DNA from: Candidatus Sulfobium mesophilum
Lineage (GTDB): Bacteria > Nitrospirota > Thermodesulfovibrionia > Thermodesulfovibrionales > UBA6898
Assembly (NCBI GenBank): GCA_900302705.1
Contig: OUUY01000130.1
Span: forward strand, 1 to 49,977
Reading direction: 5' to 3'
DNA: 49,977 nucleotides
The notes beneath the pieces were generated by a model. It was not told the origin of the DNA, searched no databases, and worked only from the letters and a program-made list of their open reading frames with translations. The position numbers were made by a program, and so were the translations under genes. This document shows positions 31,844-40,215 of this stretch, piece by piece. How positions within the stretch are numbered: the first letter of the stretch is position 1; every line of letters starts with the position of its first letter.

Positions 31844-32815
31844 ATGTTAGAAAAAAATTTAAAATTACTGTCTTTAGCAGTTTTCTTGTTGATAGTATTG
31901 TTCAGCGCCGCTCAGGTATTTGCCACCGCCGAACCTTCAGCGGCAGAGACCCCGGTCACGGGTTCATCGATGCCGTGGTGGGCATGGCCTCTGATCTTAT
32001 TTGTTGTCACATTCCTTTTAGGAATCGTTGCAGTCCTTGGAGGTGTCGGTGGCGGCGTGCTATTCGTGCCGATCATTGGTGGTTTTTTCCCCTTCCACAT
32101 AGACTTTGTAAGGGGCGCAGGGCTCCTGGTCGCCCTGGCCGGCGCTCTGGCCGCAGGCCCGGGATTGCTGAAAAAAGGCATGGCCGATCTGAGGCTTGCC
32201 ATTCCTGTAGCAGTCATTGCGTCGGCCTGTGCTATTGTTGGCGCGATGATAGGACTTGCACTTCCTGCAAAGGTCGTCAATATAGCGCTGGGCGGGACAA
32301 TTTTGGGAATTGTGGGCATCATGCTAATGGCTAAAAAGTCGGAATACCCGGATGTCAGGCAGGCCGACACTCTTTCAACGGCTCTAAGAATTACAGGCGT
32401 CTACCACGAAGCGTCCTCCGGGCAGAACATAAACTGGAAAATACACAGGACTCCCCAGGGGCTTGCCACCTTTATCATTATCGGCATAATGGCGGGCATG
32501 TTCGGATTGGGCGCCGGATGGGCAAATGTGCCTGTGCTGAACCTCATGATGGGAGCGCCGCTTAAAGTCTCAGTGGCCACAAGCAAATTCCTGCTTTCGA
32601 TAACGGATACATCCGCCGCCTGGATATATGTAAACAATGGGGCCGTGCTGCCTATGATGGTGGTGCCGTCGATAATCGGGATTATGTTAGGCTCAATAGT
32701 CGGCGTACAAATACTTGCAAAGACAAAACCGGCTGCAGTCCGTTACATCGTCATAGCGATGCTTCTTTTTGCGGGGTCCAGGGCATTGATGAAAGGCCTC
32801 GGTATCTGGAACTGA
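31844..32815 (+). CDS. TauE/SafE-family (sulfite/anion exporter) membrane protein
   Basis: 323 residues with about eight membrane spans. After a signal-like first span, the family motifs are LGGVGGGVLFVPIIGGFFPF and IMAGMFGLGAGWANVPVLNL, the two halves of the inverted repeat, with a soluble loop between them (about 165-205). TauE/SafE proteins move sulfite, sulfoacetate or other organosulfur anions across the inner membrane. The ribosome site AAAGGAGG is strong. It is followed by a small membrane protein and a UspA; a second copy of this combination lies at 37-40 kb. Confidence 0.9.
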   Translation: MLEKNLKLLSLAVFLLIVLFSAAQVFATAEPSAAETPVTGSSMPWWAWPLILFVVTFLLGIVAVLGGVGGGVLFVPIIGGFFPFHIDFVRGAGLLVALAGALAAGPGLLKKGMADLRLAIPVAVIASACAIVGAMIGLALPAKVVNIALGGTILGIVGIMLMAKKSEYPDVRQADTLSTALRITGVYHEASSGQNINWKIHRTPQGLATFIIIGIMAGMFGLGAGWANVPVLNLMMGAPLKVSVATSKFLLSITDTSAAWIYVNNGAVLPMMVVPSIIGIMLGSIVGVQILAKTKPAAVRYIVIAMLLFAGSRALMKGLGIWN

Positions 32816-32858
32816 AAGAACGAGAGAAACGATAATCATAATTATATGGAGGAAACTA

Positions 32859-33275
32859 ATGGATAAAAAAGTGTTGGCAACAGAAGAACAGCTCGCCTAT
32901 GCGAACATCCTCGATAGCGGAATGAAAGTGGGACTTCTTACCCTTATCGTGACCTTTATAATCTATCTCACGGGCATACTCACACCCCATGTTCCTGTCA
33001 ATGACCTGCCCAACTACTGGAAAATGCCTGTGCATAAATACCTGACGGCCACCGGCATCCACCCGGGATGGGCGTGGTTGGGCATGCTGGGCAAAGGAGA
33101 TTTTCTGAATTTTATCGGTATCGCCTTTCTTGCAGGCGTAACCATAATCTGTTATGTACGGATAATTCCCATACTGCTTAGGAAAAAAGACACTATTTAT
33201 GCAGTACTTGCCGTCGTGGAAGTGCTGGTACTTGCCCTGGCAGCTTCAGGGCTGCTTAAGGCAGGAGGTCACTAA
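32859..33275 (+). CDS. Small membrane protein associated with TauE/SafE exporter
   Basis: 138 residues with three membrane segments (GLLTLIVTFIIYLTGIL, FIGIAFLAGVTIICYV, YAVLAVVEVLVLALAASGLL). The first loop is periplasmic-type (HVPVNDLPNYWKMPVH). Position directly after the exporter, like the DUF1634-type proteins found beside TauE/SafE genes, suggests an accessory subunit. The uspA start codon follows within 2 bp, so translation is likely coupled. No precise family recognised. Confidence 0.75.
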   Translation: MDKKVLATEEQLAYANILDSGMKVGLLTLIVTFIIYLTGILTPHVPVNDLPNYWKMPVHKYLTATGIHPGWAWLGMLGKGDFLNFIGIAFLAGVTIICYVRIIPILLRKKDTIYAVLAVVEVLVLALAASGLLKAGGH

Positions 33276-33276
33276 A

Positions 33277-33720
33277 ATGAAAGGATCCTGCTCCGTTATG
33301 GGCTTTGGAAGGCTGCTCCTGGCAACGGATGGCTCTGAATCCGCAGATGCAGCCATAAAGGAAGCCCTTAATATCGCAAAGGTTTGTTCAAGCAGGCTTT
33401 ATGTTATATCGGTGGTTGAGGTCAATCCCGAATACGAAGCGCTGGCGCCGCAGATTGTCGAGAAGGCTGAAGCTGAGACGAACGAACATCTTAAATCAGT
33501 AAAGAAGAGAGCCGAAAAAAAAGGCATATCCTGTGAGATTATCGCACATCAGGGCGAAGAACCTTATCGATTCATCGTTGATGAGGCGTCCAGGCTGAAA
33601 GCCGACATGATAGTCATGGGAAGTCATGGCCGCACAGGAATTAAGCGACTCATGATGGGAAGCGTAACATCACGGGTCATCGGTCACGCTCCATGCAAAG
33701 TCATGGTTGTTCCATTTTAG
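33277..33720 (+). CDS. Universal stress protein, ATP-binding type
   Basis: 147 residues from the ATG at 33277, nine bases after GGAGG; the longer frame from 33199 overlaps the previous gene and is rejected. One Usp domain: LLLATDGSESADAAI at the start and the nucleotide motif GSHGRTGIKRLMMGS (G-2x-G-9x-G-S), which predicts ATP binding. It closes the exporter operon and is followed by a terminator. Usp proteins act in the cytoplasm in stress and energy limitation. Confidence 0.93.
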   Translation: MKGSCSVMGFGRLLLATDGSESADAAIKEALNIAKVCSSRLYVISVVEVNPEYEALAPQIVEKAEAETNEHLKSVKKRAEKKGISCEIIAHQGEEPYRFIVDEASRLKADMIVMGSHGRTGIKRLMMGSVTSRVIGHAPCKVMVVPF

Positions 33721-33745
33721 GCATCTTGATATTCAATTTCCTGTG

Positions 33746-33777
33746 AAAGGCGCCGCCTTCATGGCCGGGCCTTTTTT
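33746..33777 (+). terminator. Terminator of the first exporter-Usp operon
   Basis: AAAGGCGCCGCC and GGCCGGGCCTTT pair with two mismatches around a 5-nt loop, followed by a run of T, 25 bp after the uspA stop. An ACCGAT...ATCGGT inverted repeat (33781-33810) follows, upstream of the kinase gene. Confidence 0.7.
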
Positions 33778-33890
33778 GAAACCGATTTGTTATTTTCAGG
33801 GGTTATCGGTAAACTTACGAATATCATTAATCAGGCCCTTAACACCCTGAAGGGATCAACAGGAAAGTCAACGCAACATAAGAAGGCATA

Positions 33891-35453
33891 ATGTCTCTAA
33901 AAAAGAAGATTATTATCAGTTTTCTGATCAGCGCCATAATCAGCGCAGTACTGGCCATATCCGCTTATATCAACTTCCTGGGCATACGGAAAGAAATCAG
34001 GTATCTTGAACTATCGGATACCGTGCGCTCGAAATCACTTCTGCTGAGGAGGCACGAAAAAAACTTTCTCCTCTACGGCGACAGCAAAGAGAGCGATAAC
34101 GTCCACCTTTATCTCATGGACCTGAAGACAACACTTTCCCAGACAAGCCCCGCATACAAGACAGGCACTGTCGTAAAACTGCAGGCAAAGATCGAAGAAT
34201 ACAGCCAGAGGTTCAGCAGCATCGAGAAGCTGAAATGGGACTTCCAGGCGAAATTCAACATGGACAAGCAGGTGTACTCCCAATACAGAATTTTTTTCAG
34301 GCTGATAGAGTCGACCTTCCTTGAGCAGCCGCTCGTCAACGCAGAACTTCTTGAAAATCTTTTCCATCGCGGAGGCAGTGAGAGGCTTATCATTGATCTG
34401 AAGCAGCTGGATGCAGAGATAAATGCGCTGCGCAAAAACGGTGAAGAAATACTTATCATCTCCACCGACCTTGATAAATCAGCTAGGGAAAAGGTTGAAA
34501 GCACTATTCGTCTTTCCCAAACAGCGGTGCTTATACTTTTCCCCATGTTCCTGGCCGTTGGCCTTGCGGCGCTATTTATGATTAGTCAAAGCGCAGTAAG
34601 AAGGCTGAAGATATTGACCGAGGCTATAGAAAAGACCGGCAAAGGAGACTTTTCATCTTTATCGGTGCCAGCGGAGCAGGACGAAGTGGGCGTACTCATG
34701 AATGCATTCAATAAGATGGAATATGATCTGATTGTGCGCGACAAGGAAATTGACAAAAAAAACGAGGAACTCCTCCAGAGCAGAAAACTCGCTTCAATCG
34801 GCACCCTGGCATCCGGCGTGGCACATGAGCTGAACAATCCCCTCAATAACATCTACCTGGCGGCACAGATATTGTCAAAAGAAGTCGGGGAAGATGAATG
34901 TCACCCTTTGATCAGGGAGACGGTAAGCGACATCTTTTCCCAGACCCTGAGGGTCAAGAGGATCGTAAATGACCTACTTGAATTTTCGAGGGAAAAGCCG
35001 CCGGAACTCAAAAAGACAAATATCGTAGCCATAATAGAAAACGTGATAACCCAAATGAAGTCTTCCGGCGAGATAGCCGGGATAAACTATAATATCGATT
35101 CCCCTGACGTCTTTGAAATTGAGGCTGACCGCCATCTTTTGGAGCAGGTCTTTATAAACCTTGTCGGCAACGCCGCCGATGCCATGGAAGGCAAAGGACA
35201 ACTGAATATTTCGGTTGCCGCAACGAATTCGTCGGCTGTCATCAGGGTCAGCGACACCGGAAAGGGGATCCTTCCCAAGGACATATCCAGAATATTCGAC
35301 CCCTTCTTCACAACAAAGGAGAAGGGCACGGGGCTTGGGCTTGCGATAGTATACAATATAATAGAAAAGCATAAAGGGAAAATAGAGGTAACCAGTGAAC
35401 CCTATAAGGGAACAACCTTTATGATAACATTGCCGGCAATACATGAAACTTAA
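33891..35453 (+). CDS. Sensor histidine kinase (HAMP, HisKA, HATPase)
   Basis: 520 residues. Two membrane spans (about 8-28 and 212-230) enclose a helical periplasmic sensor. A HAMP linker (about 232-285) leads to the dimerisation domain with the phospho-His in ASGVAHELNNPLNN and an ATPase domain with N box INLVGNAADAME, G1 DTGKGI and G2 KGTGLGLAI. It is of the NtrB/AtoS type that pairs with sigma-54 activators; the partner gene overlaps its 3' end by 11 bp. The signal is unknown but the flanking TauE/Usp modules suggest an anion or redox-stress cue. Confidence 0.93.
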   Translation: MSLKKKIIISFLISAIISAVLAISAYINFLGIRKEIRYLELSDTVRSKSLLLRRHEKNFLLYGDSKESDNVHLYLMDLKTTLSQTSPAYKTGTVVKLQAKIEEYSQRFSSIEKLKWDFQAKFNMDKQVYSQYRIFFRLIESTFLEQPLVNAELLENLFHRGGSERLIIDLKQLDAEINALRKNGEEILIISTDLDKSAREKVESTIRLSQTAVLILFPMFLAVGLAALFMISQSAVRRLKILTEAIEKTGKGDFSSLSVPAEQDEVGVLMNAFNKMEYDLIVRDKEIDKKNEELLQSRKLASIGTLASGVAHELNNPLNNIYLAAQILSKEVGEDECHPLIRETVSDIFSQTLRVKRIVNDLLEFSREKPPELKKTNIVAIIENVITQMKSSGEIAGINYNIDSPDVFEIEADRHLLEQVFINLVGNAADAMEGKGQLNISVAATNSSAVIRVSDTGKGILPKDISRIFDPFFTTKEKGTGLGLAIVYNIIEKHKGKIEVTSEPYKGTTFMITLPAIHET

Positions 35454-36798
35454 GATATTAGTTGCAGATGACGAAGAGATAACACTCAAACACCTGACCT
35501 ATGCCCTTGAAAAAGACGGTTATGATGTCACGGCTGTAAAGAACGGCCTCGATGCGCTTAAGAAGATCGAAGCAGATGAATTCGATGTCCTCATAGCCGA
35601 TATAAAGATGCCCGGCATGGACGGAATAGCAGTTCTTTCAGAGGTCAAGGACAAATACCCTGCCATAGACGTGATCATTATTACAGGCTTTGGCAGTATA
35701 GAATCTGCGGTAAATGCGATGTCAAAGGGAGCAACGGATTACATCACGAAGCCCTTCAACCTCGATGAACTGAGCCTCAAGATAAAAAAGATCGAGGAAA
35801 AAAAAAGGCTTGAAAAGGAGAATATAGCCCTTAAAGTTTCCCTCAAGCCGCCATTCCCCTTGTCTGAGAAAAACAATGTCGGAGGATTCTCGTTCATCGC
35901 AAAAAGCAAGGTGATGAGACGGGTGATAGACATTCTTACGGGAATCCGCAACTCGGATTGCAATGTATTGCTGACAGGGGAAAGTGGAACCGGAAAGGGG
36001 CTTGTTGCAAAACTGATCCACTATACAAGCGTCCGCAAGGAAAGGCCCTTTCTCGCGGTAAACTGCGCGATCTTCACGGAGGAGCTTCTCGCAAGCGAAC
36101 TCTTCGGCCATGAAAAAGGCGCCTTTACAGGCGCAGTCGTCGCTAAACAGGGCCTGCTCGAAATCGCCGACAACGGTACGCTCTTCCTCGACGAGGTAGC
36201 TGAAATGTCGACGGCCTTGCAGGCAAAGCTGCTTAAAGTGATCGAGGACAAGGAATTTATGCGCGTAGGCGGCACGCGTTCAATCGCCGTTGATGTAAGA
36301 TTCATTGCCGCCTCAAACCAGAATTTGGGCACACTCATCGCTGACGGCAGGTTCAGGGAAGACCTCTATTACAGACTCAATGTGATGGATATACATATTC
36401 CGCCTCTGAGGGAAAGGAAAGAGGATATCATTCCTTTGAGCAAGTTCTTCCTCGAAAAACATTCCAGGAAAGAGAGCAAAAAGATCACCGCCTTTAGTGA
36501 TGAAGCATTGGAAGTATTAACGTCATACGGTTTTCCGGGTAATGTAAGAGAACTCGAAAATATAATTGAGAGGGCGGTAATTCTTGAGAAAACCAACCTT
36601 ATTACCCAAGGGAGCCTGCCTCAAACCATAAGACTGTTTCAAGTTGAAACGATAGATCCAAACAGACTGAAGACGATTGACGAACTCAATAAAGATTATG
36701 CTGAAAAGATACTTGAGTACGTCGAAAATAACAAATCCAAGGCCGCTGAACTGTTGGGGATATCAAGGACGAGTCTCTGGCGGATATTAAAAAAATAG
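35443..36798 (+). CDS. Sigma-54-dependent response regulator, NtrC family
   Basis: 451 residues. Receiver domain (1-120) with acidic pocket D9-D10 and phospho-acceptor D53 in IADIKMPGMDG; AAA+ domain (about 150-380) with Walker A GESGTGKG, the sigma-54 contact loop GAFTGA, and Walker B GTLFLDEV; C-terminal Fis-type helix-turn-helix (KAAELLGISRTSLWRILKK). All parts needed to activate sigma-54 polymerase are intact. A candidate -24/-12 promoter lies 240 bp downstream, before the next operon. It overlaps the kinase gene by 11 bp. Confidence 0.95.
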   Translation: MKLKILVADDEEITLKHLTYALEKDGYDVTAVKNGLDALKKIEADEFDVLIADIKMPGMDGIAVLSEVKDKYPAIDVIIITGFGSIESAVNAMSKGATDYITKPFNLDELSLKIKKIEEKKRLEKENIALKVSLKPPFPLSEKNNVGGFSFIAKSKVMRRVIDILTGIRNSDCNVLLTGESGTGKGLVAKLIHYTSVRKERPFLAVNCAIFTEELLASELFGHEKGAFTGAVVAKQGLLEIADNGTLFLDEVAEMSTALQAKLLKVIEDKEFMRVGGTRSIAVDVRFIAASNQNLGTLIADGRFREDLYYRLNVMDIHIPPLRERKEDIIPLSKFFLEKHSRKESKKITAFSDEALEVLTSYGFPGNVRELENIIERAVILEKTNLITQGSLPQTIRLFQVETIDPNRLKTIDELNKDYAEKILEYVENNKSKAAELLGISRTSLWRILKK

Positions 36799-37036
36799 TT
36801 CGCCCAAGGAAAAGCTTTACTTTTCGCAGTTAGAAGTCTTCCCGCACGCTCCTGCCCTATACTTTTTGCATACAATAAGATGTCGCACAATTCGCCACGG
36901 TGGTTAGCCCAGCCTGGAAGCCTGTAATAAGGCATAGCCCGGAACTCCGCACAAAACGTTCACCCGTGTTCCACTTTGAAACAGCCATTTGGGCAAGCTG
37001 CATTATTTTTACCTTTATTATCACTTAGTTATATTT

Positions 37037-37052
37037 TGGCACGCCTTTTGGA
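37037..37052 (+). promoter_or_regulatory. Candidate sigma-54 (-24/-12) promoter
   Basis: TGGCACG-CCTT-TTGGA matches the sigma-54 consensus TGGCACG-N4-TTGCA fully at -24 with correct spacing; the -12 dinucleotide is GG rather than GC. It lies 35 bp before the Usp-like start codon. The 240 bp upstream, back to the NtrC-type gene, hold no ORF but have an imperfect TGTT-N9-AACA repeat (36967-36983) that could be an activator site. Confidence 0.62.
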
Positions 37053-37086
37053 ATAGTGCTATTGAAAGAAGAAAAGGAGGCAGGAA

Positions 37087-37572
37087 ATGAAGGACAAAAT
37101 ATTATTCGTGACAAGGGGAGGTGAAGACTGCGACAAAGGCTTCTCATACGCCCTTGAGCTTGCAAAAGCGCTTAACTCAGGGATAGCCGTACTTGTCGTC
37201 TACCCAAGGCAGATGCTAAGCAGTTTTGAGGACGTCATGTCAGCCGCCGCTTTCGCAGAGGCAGGGGATTTTAATACCGTAAAGACGCTTCTTGACGCTC
37301 AGGAACATGACCTCAGAGAAACAGAGAAACAAAAAATAAGCGAAATGAGCGTAAGAGCCAGAGATATTACGGTAAATCTCACGCACCAGGTGGCATCAGG
37401 AGACGTCGCAGCCGCCATTAAAGAATACCTGAGGGACAGATCCGGTGTGGACATGGTCCTTCTAAGCCCGAACCTGGCAGGTAACAAAAAGATACTGGAT
37501 CTGAAAAAACTGATGAAGAACATCTCAAAACCTATCGTCAACATAACAGTCCCTGCAAGGGCTGAAACATAA
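37087..37572 (+). CDS. Universal stress protein-like, without ATP-binding motif
   Basis: 161 residues with the Usp fold: KILFVTRGGEDCDKGFSYAL at the start and VDMVLLSPNLAGNKKILDLK, ISKPIVNITV at the end. The G-2x-G-9x-G-S nucleotide motif is missing, so it probably does not bind ATP in the usual way. Residues 47-69 (FEDVMSAAAFAEAGDF...) form an insertion that closely matches residues 11-33 of the next small protein. The gene has a strong ribosome site and starts the second exporter operon. Confidence 0.82.
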   Translation: MKDKILFVTRGGEDCDKGFSYALELAKALNSGIAVLVVYPRQMLSSFEDVMSAAAFAEAGDFNTVKTLLDAQEHDLRETEKQKISEMSVRARDITVNLTHQVASGDVAAAIKEYLRDRSGVDMVLLSPNLAGNKKILDLKKLMKNISKPIVNITVPARAET

Positions 37573-37597
37573 AAACCAACGAAGAGGAGGAGTAAAA

Positions 37598-37780
37598 ATG
37601 AGAACATTCGCAAGATTATCTGAAAAGTTCGATGACATTATGTCGGCCGTAACATTTGCTCAAGCCGGCGAATATGAAACCGCAAGAGAACTTTTGCACA
37701 AGCCTGAATGCCACAAGGAAAGGATCTCAATAAGAAGAGACAGGGACATAAGAGTCGCCACTAAGAGCGCGAGGAAGTAA
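37598..37780 (+). CDS. 60-residue protein sharing a motif with the adjacent Usp-like protein
   Basis: Residues 11-33 (FDDIMSAVTFAQAGEY...) match the insertion in the Usp-like protein just upstream at 12 of 23 positions with six more conservative changes. The rest is basic (KERISIRRDRDIRVATKSARK), with no membrane segment or signal. The ribosome site AAGAGGAGG is strong. A shared interaction motif is the likely meaning. No family recognised. Confidence 0.75.
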   Translation: MRTFARLSEKFDDIMSAVTFAQAGEYETARELLHKPECHKERISIRRDRDIRVATKSARK

Positions 37781-37805
37781 CTTTACAACTATATAAGGAG
37801 GAATT

Positions 37806-38063
37806 ATGGCATCGAGCAATCAAAAAACAAGAAAGAAGCCCTATGGGGCTCTGCTGGTCATGGGGCTTCTTTCAGCAGGGCTGTACATTTTTTTGCTTCT
37901 GAATCAGGCTTCGCTCAACAAATATTTTGCGATGGGAGGGGTTTATGCTTTTTTGCCTATAGCAACTGCATTTATATTCTCTTACGTGCATGGTTCATTT
38001 ACAGGAAATTTTTGGACAATATTGGGTATCGAGGCCTCGAAAAAGAAAAAGGAGGTAAAGTAA
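37806..38063 (+). CDS. Small two-span membrane protein in exporter operon
   Basis: 85 residues with two membrane spans (ALLVMGLLSAGLYIFLLL and YAFLPIATAFIFSYVHGSF) and lysine-rich ends. The TauE/SafE gene begins two bases after its stop codon, which suggests tight coupling and a subunit role. It corresponds in position to the 138-residue membrane protein of the first exporter module. No family recognised. Confidence 0.75.
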   Translation: MASSNQKTRKKPYGALLVMGLLSAGLYIFLLLNQASLNKYFAMGGVYAFLPIATAFIFSYVHGSFTGNFWTILGIEASKKKKEVK

Positions 38064-38064
38064 C

Positions 38065-39153
38065 ATGCACGACATCGCGAATATGGCATCAAACTTCATC
38101 AGCCTCGATGCCGTTAACATCACCTATCTATTCCTTGTCGGATTCGTCGGCGGGCTCGTAAGCGGATTCATAGGGTCGGGAGGCGCTTTCGTGCTCACGC
38201 CGGGCATGATGAGCCTTGGCGTTCCTGGCCTCGTTGCAGTGGCGAGCAACATGTGTCACAAGTTCCCGAAGGCACTTGTAGGATCACTAAAACGCGCCAA
38301 GTACGGTCAAGTGGACGTGAAGCTAGGCATCGTCCTTGGAATCTCTGCCGAAGCAGGGGTCTTGTATGGGGCGCATATTCAGGAAAACATCAAGAAGGCC
38401 TTTGGTGACGCAGGGTCTAATCTTTATGTAAGCGTAGCATTTGTTGTAATTCTTGCCGTTGTTGGTGGGTTCGTGTTGCGGGACGCCTGGAAAACTTTCA
38501 AGAGCGGCAACTCACAAGAAGAAGAAAAAATAACAAAACTGGCCCGCTGGGTACAGTCAATCAATATTCCGGGCACGATGGTATACTTCAAAAGCCTCAA
38601 CGCCCGCATATCTGTTCTCTTTACGATCCCTCTGGGATTCGCAACAGGCATGCTTGCAGCAACAATTGCGGTCGGCGGTTTCATAGGCGTGCCGGCGATG
38701 ATCTATGTCCTTGGGGCACCGAGCCTCATGGCGTCGGCGACTGAGCTTGTGATCGCGTTTGTGATGGGCCTTGGCGGATCCTTCAAATACGCGATGCACG
38801 GCCTCGTCGATATCAGGCTTGCCATGATTATACTTGGCGGTTCCCTATTTGGAATCCAGCTCGGCGCCATCGGCACAACATATGTCAAACCTTTCATGAT
38901 CAAAGTCGTAATGGGAATCATCATGGTAATAGTCCTGTTCAGCCGTGGTCTGATGGTGCCTGTTTACCTGTCCCAACTCGGCCTGATCCAGGCGCTGGAT
39001 GTAACGACAGTGAAGCTCCTTAAGAGCACCAGCTTCATAATTATGATAGCAGCGCTCATGATAGGGGCCTTCATAGTTCTTAAGGCCATGTGGCAGGGCC
39101 GCCGTGCAGAACGCATGACTGCGCAGGAGGCATTCGAAACTGCTAAAATATAG
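38065..39153 (+). CDS. TauE/SafE-family (sulfite/anion exporter) membrane protein, second copy
   Basis: 362 residues with about eight spans. Family motifs: GFVGGLVSGFIGSGGAFVLTP and PLGFATGMLAATIAVGGFIGV in part. A soluble loop (about 150-180) separates the two halves. It resembles the first exporter only in outline, so the two may carry different anions. It sits in a five-gene operon with Usp proteins behind a sigma-54-like promoter. Confidence 0.9.
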   Translation: MHDIANMASNFISLDAVNITYLFLVGFVGGLVSGFIGSGGAFVLTPGMMSLGVPGLVAVASNMCHKFPKALVGSLKRAKYGQVDVKLGIVLGISAEAGVLYGAHIQENIKKAFGDAGSNLYVSVAFVVILAVVGGFVLRDAWKTFKSGNSQEEEKITKLARWVQSINIPGTMVYFKSLNARISVLFTIPLGFATGMLAATIAVGGFIGVPAMIYVLGAPSLMASATELVIAFVMGLGGSFKYAMHGLVDIRLAMIILGGSLFGIQLGAIGTTYVKPFMIKVVMGIIMVIVLFSRGLMVPVYLSQLGLIQALDVTTVKLLKSTSFIIMIAALMIGAFIVLKAMWQGRRAERMTAQEAFETAKI

Positions 39154-39155
39154 TT

Positions 39156-40010
39156 GTGGGTAAATATAAAAAGATACTGGTGGCCTTCGATGGCTCCGTA
39201 TCAGGAACGAACGCGCTGCTTCAATCCTTCAGACTCGCCACGGAGGAGAAATCCTGGATAACCGTGGCGACTGTCGTCCCGGCTTACGAAGGGGACCTTA
39301 ATCTTATAGCCGTAGGCGATATTCATCAGGCATTGAGACGCCCTGGAGAGGAGATACTCTCCAGGGCCAATGCTCTTGCAAAAAAAGAAGGCGCTCTCAT
39401 AAAGACAGTTCTTGAAGAAGGGGAAGCTTACGACAGACTTGTTGACCTCGCCGAGGGCGAAAACTGCGGCGTTATCGTTATGGGAAGGCGGGGGTCATCA
39501 TCTACAGAAAGATCGCACATCGGCAGTGTTACGGCCCGCGTTATAGGCCACAGTCAAAGAGACGTGTTTGTTGTTCCGGAAGGAACGAACATCGGATGGA
39601 AAAAAATATTAATCGCCACTGACGGCTCTCGCTACAGTAGTTTCGCTACAGACAGGGCGATTGATTTTGCCAAGTCCTACGGAGGTTCTCTCACGGCAGT
39701 GTCGATAGTGGATGTCCCATCGGAGTTTTATGCTGAGGCCCCAGCTGCGGTTGACAAGTTGATAGAAAGCGCAAAGGGCTTTGTTGCAGCTGCAAAGGAA
39801 AAGGCCGAAGCCAACGACGTTATGGCCTCGGGCTTTGTAGGTGAAGGCGAGGCCTTCGAAATCATTACAAAACTCGCGCAAAAAGAAGGAATCGACGTCA
39901 TCATAATGGGAAGTCACGGAAAAACAGGGTTGAAAAGGCTCCTTATGGGAAGCGTTGCCGAAAAGGTTATAGGGCATGCCCCCTGCCCTGTGCTCGTTGT
40001 TAAGGGATAA
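39156..40010 (+). CDS. Tandem universal stress protein (two Usp domains)
   Basis: 284 residues. Domain 1 begins KKILVAFDGSVSGTNALL and has the nucleotide motif GRRGSSSTERSHIGS; domain 2 begins KKILIATDGSRYSSFA and has GSHGKTGLKRLLMGS. Both keep G-2x-G-9x-G-S, so both should bind ATP. The start is GTG, 2 bp after the exporter stop codon, indicating coupling. It is the last gene of the operon. Confidence 0.93.
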   Translation: MGKYKKILVAFDGSVSGTNALLQSFRLATEEKSWITVATVVPAYEGDLNLIAVGDIHQALRRPGEEILSRANALAKKEGALIKTVLEEGEAYDRLVDLAEGENCGVIVMGRRGSSSTERSHIGSVTARVIGHSQRDVFVVPEGTNIGWKKILIATDGSRYSSFATDRAIDFAKSYGGSLTAVSIVDVPSEFYAEAPAAVDKLIESAKGFVAAAKEKAEANDVMASGFVGEGEAFEIITKLAQKEGIDVIIMGSHGKTGLKRLLMGSVAEKVIGHAPCPVLVVKG

Positions 40011-40117
40011 GAGGATTTAAATATTCCCGGCTTTTTTCGTACACATGTCATCTGTCGATAATATATATTCTCAATTTTGACACTCCACATCTGCAGACCC
40101 CTGTTTGAACGGGAAAC

Positions 40118-40146
40118 TTGCAACTTTTTTCTTCTGTCTCTATATA
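40118..40146 (+). promoter_or_regulatory. Promoter of the DEAD-box helicase gene
   Basis: TTGCAA (40118-40123), exactly 17 bp, TATATA (40141-40146). This gives a leader of about 60 nt. Confidence 0.6.
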
Positions 40147-40215
40147 GGCCCGTAAGGGGGCGGTCCCTGACTATCGGAAGAAACATGTGCTATTGGGATC
40201 TCCTTATGGGGTATA

